A stretch of 10,000 nt of DNA from Acropora yongei (taxonomy: Eukaryota; Cnidaria; Anthozoa; Scleractinia; Acroporidae). The stretch covers positions 4,234,158 through 4,244,157 of the forward strand of contig BLFN01000010.1 in NCBI GenBank assembly GCA_014634225.1, given 5' to 3'. The position numbers were made by a program, and so were the translations under genes. The notes under the pieces are model-generated. The model did not search any database, had not been told where the DNA came from, and saw only the letters and a list, made by a program, of their open reading frames with translations. Below are positions 8,456 through 10,000 of this stretch, in pieces; within the stretch, counting starts at the first letter, position 1, and every line of letters begins with the position of its first letter.

Positions 8456-8870
8456 CTAAAATTGCATTAGGAAAAAAATTAAATTAGTCAGAAAACCTAT
8501 CAAAAAATGCATAATAAGACATAATTCACATTGCCTTAACCCTTTTAACACTAGGATCAAAATTTGAATATCAGTTCCTGCCTTTAAACATTACCTGCAA
8601 GATTGACTAAAACTTTTTTAAATACGGTCAGGTTAAAATGCAGATTGCAGGCCAGGGGAAAAATGCAGACTGACAGTAAAATGAAATACTTATAACAGAA
8701 AACACATGGATCAAATGAAAACTTTCCAAAATCCTGAAAACTCAAACCAAAAGGCATTTCCTAGCATTGGTCAAACATTATATTCCTGAACTCCCCATCT
8801 TGTTGAACCAAGTTGAATGCAAGGGCCCAGTCTGCATGCAATTTTAAATCCTATGTTTAACGAAATGTAC
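8456..8870 (-). other. Intron with a dispersed-repeat-like segment
   Basis: Intron between the ParB-like exon and the 36-residue exon. Around 8534-8560 it holds CCTTAACCCTTTTAACACT, then AGGATC. This resembles a dispersed repeat I remember as frequent in stony-coral genomes (CCCTTTAAC, then a GATC-type core); the match is degenerate and from memory. A minus-strand frame crossing into the intron (8771-9013) is not coding. Confidence 0.35.
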
Positions 8871-9268
8871 CTCTTCTCTCTAAGTGATGTCATGACAGAA
8901 TGATGAGGACTTTTGATGCATGGCACCAAGGTAAATAGCCTGATCATCTGTAAGGCCACAGTAGATTCTTGCCATTCTACCTTGGTAATATATATTCTCT
9001 GGTAACTGGGCATGGAGTTTCTTGGTGGCTAGCATCAGGTGAGTACCGCCCAACACTTCATATTCATATGCATCCTTTTTAGCTGCATTAAAAGTTTCCT
9101 TGCTTTCTATACCCTTCGCAACCACAAATAGACATCCATGACTTCCACTAGGCTCTTGTAACAATGCCTCTTTGAGGCTATCAACAAATGCTTCATTGAC
9201 ACACCTAAACTGTCTTGATGGGCGGACAGGCAAACCAAGCTTGTTGATAGGAATAAATTGTGATGTTG
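8871..9268 (-). CDS. Exon: ParB-like N-terminal domain
   Basis: The acceptor AATTACAG lies at 9269 upwards and the donor GAAGAG|GTACAT at 8870. The exon enters in phase 1 and ends in phase 0. Residues 109-124 read IPINKLGLPVRPSRQF, like the opening strand and P-x-R-x-F element of ParB-like domains. Residues 173-184 read YEVLGGTHLMLA, in the place of the ParB box II segment (yxlvxGxxRxxA). Residues 206-222 read YCGLTDDQAIYLGAMHQ, like the closing helix (LTDeeAlxLaxxxN). The Arg usual after the Gly-containing turn is absent. ParB-like folds bind DNA or nucleotides; CTP binding or nuclease activity cannot be claimed here. The whole domain sits in one exon. A TAG at 8880-8882 interrupts the otherwise open frame three codons before the donor. 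Confidence 0.72.
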
Positions 9269-9552
9269 CTGTAATTATCAAAACAAAACTTTGTCTTACT
9301 AAAACCAACATAATAATAACTACAAATGCACCTGGGCCCAGTTGTTCGAGATTAACAGTTCACTGAGGGTTTCAACTCACACTTGATGATGTTTTCAAAA
9401 GCCAACTTTTAGCTCAAGGTACAAAAAAGTTCAATTTAAAACATATACGAAAGGTTTGCTTGGAAATAAAAGGTTGAACACTTACATGTAATTTAACTGG
9501 AATCAAAGCTAACACTGTTAAACCTCACACGCCAGCCAATATTTACACTTAC

Positions 9553-9863
9553 TAGAGATAGGACACTTCTCACACGACTCTTTCATCTCATCATTTGGGG
9601 TAGCTTTTTTGGTGGCGGTTGACCCTGAGGACGCACATTTTCTTTTTTTAGAATTGCTAGTTTTGGAACAGCTCGCTGTCGCTCTCCAGATCCGTTGAAT
9701 TTCCTTGACTTTTCTCGATCTCTGTGACTATCACGGAGTCCGACACGGGTTCAGAGGATTCGTCTGAGATATTGCACGAACTAGATGAGCTGTCATGGGA
9801 GGACCTCAGCTTCCTTAAGGTGTTTTGAAGCTCTTTGACTAGAGCTTCAGTTGTTTTATGCAC
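9553..9863 (-). CDS. Exon: acidic Ser-rich N-terminal region with basic nuclear-localisation-like patch
   Basis: The acceptor TTGACAG lies at 9864-9870 and the donor GTAAGTG at 9552 downwards. The first frame starts VHKTTEALVKEL and runs through a low-complexity segment rich in Ser, Asp and Glu (SSSSSCNISDESSEP), resembling casein-kinase-2-type acidic linkers. It hits TAG at 9659-9657. Skipping base 9659 restores an open frame that reads SNSKKRKC, a basic patch suited to nuclear import, then continues to CEKCPIS at the donor. The exon is 311 bases, one more than the phase of the following exon allows, so an extra base fits the splice structure independently. No ATG lies in frame upstream within the exon (TGA precedes), so translation must begin in an earlier exon. 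Confidence 0.65.
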
Positions 9864-9940
9864 CTGTCAATTGAAACCCCCACCCCCACCATTCCGGGGA
9901 AGTATGGGGCATTGGTCGGGGTTACTAAGGGTTTTGGCAC

Positions 9941-9999
9941 CTTTTTGTGTCCGAGGGGGTGGGGGATTTGTTTTTTTTTGTTGCATCAGTTTTGCCCAT
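9941..9999 (-). CDS. Possible first exon with start codon
   Basis: An ATG at 9999-9997 (context C-ATG-G) opens a short Lys/Ser/Thr-rich frame beginning MGKTDATKKNKSPTP and reaching a possible donor AAAAAG|GTGCC at 9940. The intron to the next exon would be only 77 bases. The exon is 59 bases long and so ends in phase 2, whereas the next exon needs phase 0. It joins in frame only if one base is missing, for example in one of its A or C runs. Alternatively the true first exon lies beyond the window edge. The composition suits the basic N-terminus of a nuclear protein, but the call is weak. Confidence 0.3.
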
Positions 10000-10000
10000 G

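Larger units (their letters stand above)
4415..9863 (-). pseudogene. Split gene for a ParB-like plus DNA-methyltransferase-like protein, frame disrupted
   Basis: Nine exons chain with GT-AG junctions and compatible phases (phase 1, then five phase 0, then two phase 1 after the first), giving about 670 residues counted from the Val codon at 9863. Seen in order: acidic Ser-rich segment (about 20-65), basic SKKRK patch (about 70), ParB-like domain (105-225), helical linker (about 237-400), then a half that fits a beta-class amino-methyltransferase: a segment ending GFVYHK (542-547), and YPVSFF with LILELGCGEHVG (602-631) followed by a GR turn (641-642). Family knowledge: in beta-class DNA methylases the catalytic region precedes the AdoMet-binding motif, as here. 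ParB-methylase fusions occur in bacteria and phages. The frame is broken at 9659 (extra base), 8880-8882 (TAG) and 6899-6903 (missing base). The catalytic motif is not recognisable. It could be a recent pseudogene, or a live gene in an error-bearing assembly. The gene structure is strong; the methyltransferase assignment is moderate. Confidence 0.75.

Noticed and set aside
8771..9013. 80-codon minus-strand frame as an alternative way past the TAG at 8880
   Set aside because: It is a different frame from the ParB-like domain, and its continuation lacks the phase-matched link to the next exon that the donor at 8870 gives.
9172..9366. 64-codon plus-strand frame
   Set aside because: It is antisense to the ParB-like exon, which has far better support.
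1..10000. CRISPR array, bacterial operon or integrated bacteriophage
   Set aside because: The tandem repeats have no unique regular spacers, and the only gene has introns and no ribosome-binding-site or operon layout.

Overview
The window looks like animal nuclear DNA. It is AT-rich, has long non-coding stretches, and carries a split gene whose introns follow the GT-AG rule with matching phases. The gene architecture and a weak match to a dispersed anthozoan repeat (near 8534) suggest a stony coral or related cnidarian. That assignment is an inference; nothing here proves the species.

Right half, minus strand (about 9999 to 4415): a multi-exon gene. Nine exons can be chained by hand with compatible splice phases: 9863-9553, 9268-8871, 8455-8348, 7448-7233, 6926-6757, 6298-6044, 5462-5258, 5058-4831 and 4536-4415. 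A tenth, first exon is possible at 9999-9941. The deduced product is about 670 residues. In order it has an acidic serine-rich N-terminus with a basic nuclear-localisation-like patch, a ParB-like domain, a helical linker, and a C-terminal half resembling a circularly permuted (beta-class) DNA N4-cytosine/N6-adenine methyltransferase. ParB plus methylase is a prokaryote and phage type of architecture; here it sits in an intron-rich animal-like gene. Where the methyltransferase catalytic (D/N/S)PP(Y/F/W) motif is expected, the sequence reads GVVGF. The reading frame is also broken by an extra base at 9659, a TAG codon at 8880-8882 and a missing base in the A run at 6899-6903. The locus is therefore either a young pseudogene or an intact gene with assembly errors.

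Left half (1 to about 4350): no recognisable protein gene. It holds a short array of about 29 bp units (216-380), then an array of about 107 bp units built around a palindrome, TGCAGAAATTCTGCA (1011-1438). That array is interrupted by a 2.8 kb segment (1439-4252) bounded by 53-55 bp terminal inverted repeats and flanked by TA. The array resumes past the right end. The segment has no visible transposase and looks like a non-autonomous or decayed DNA transposon. Its right end lies about 160 bp beyond the stop codon of the minus-strand gene.

A small plus-strand open frame with a SAP-like motif (4627-4809) lies inside the last intron of the minus-strand gene.
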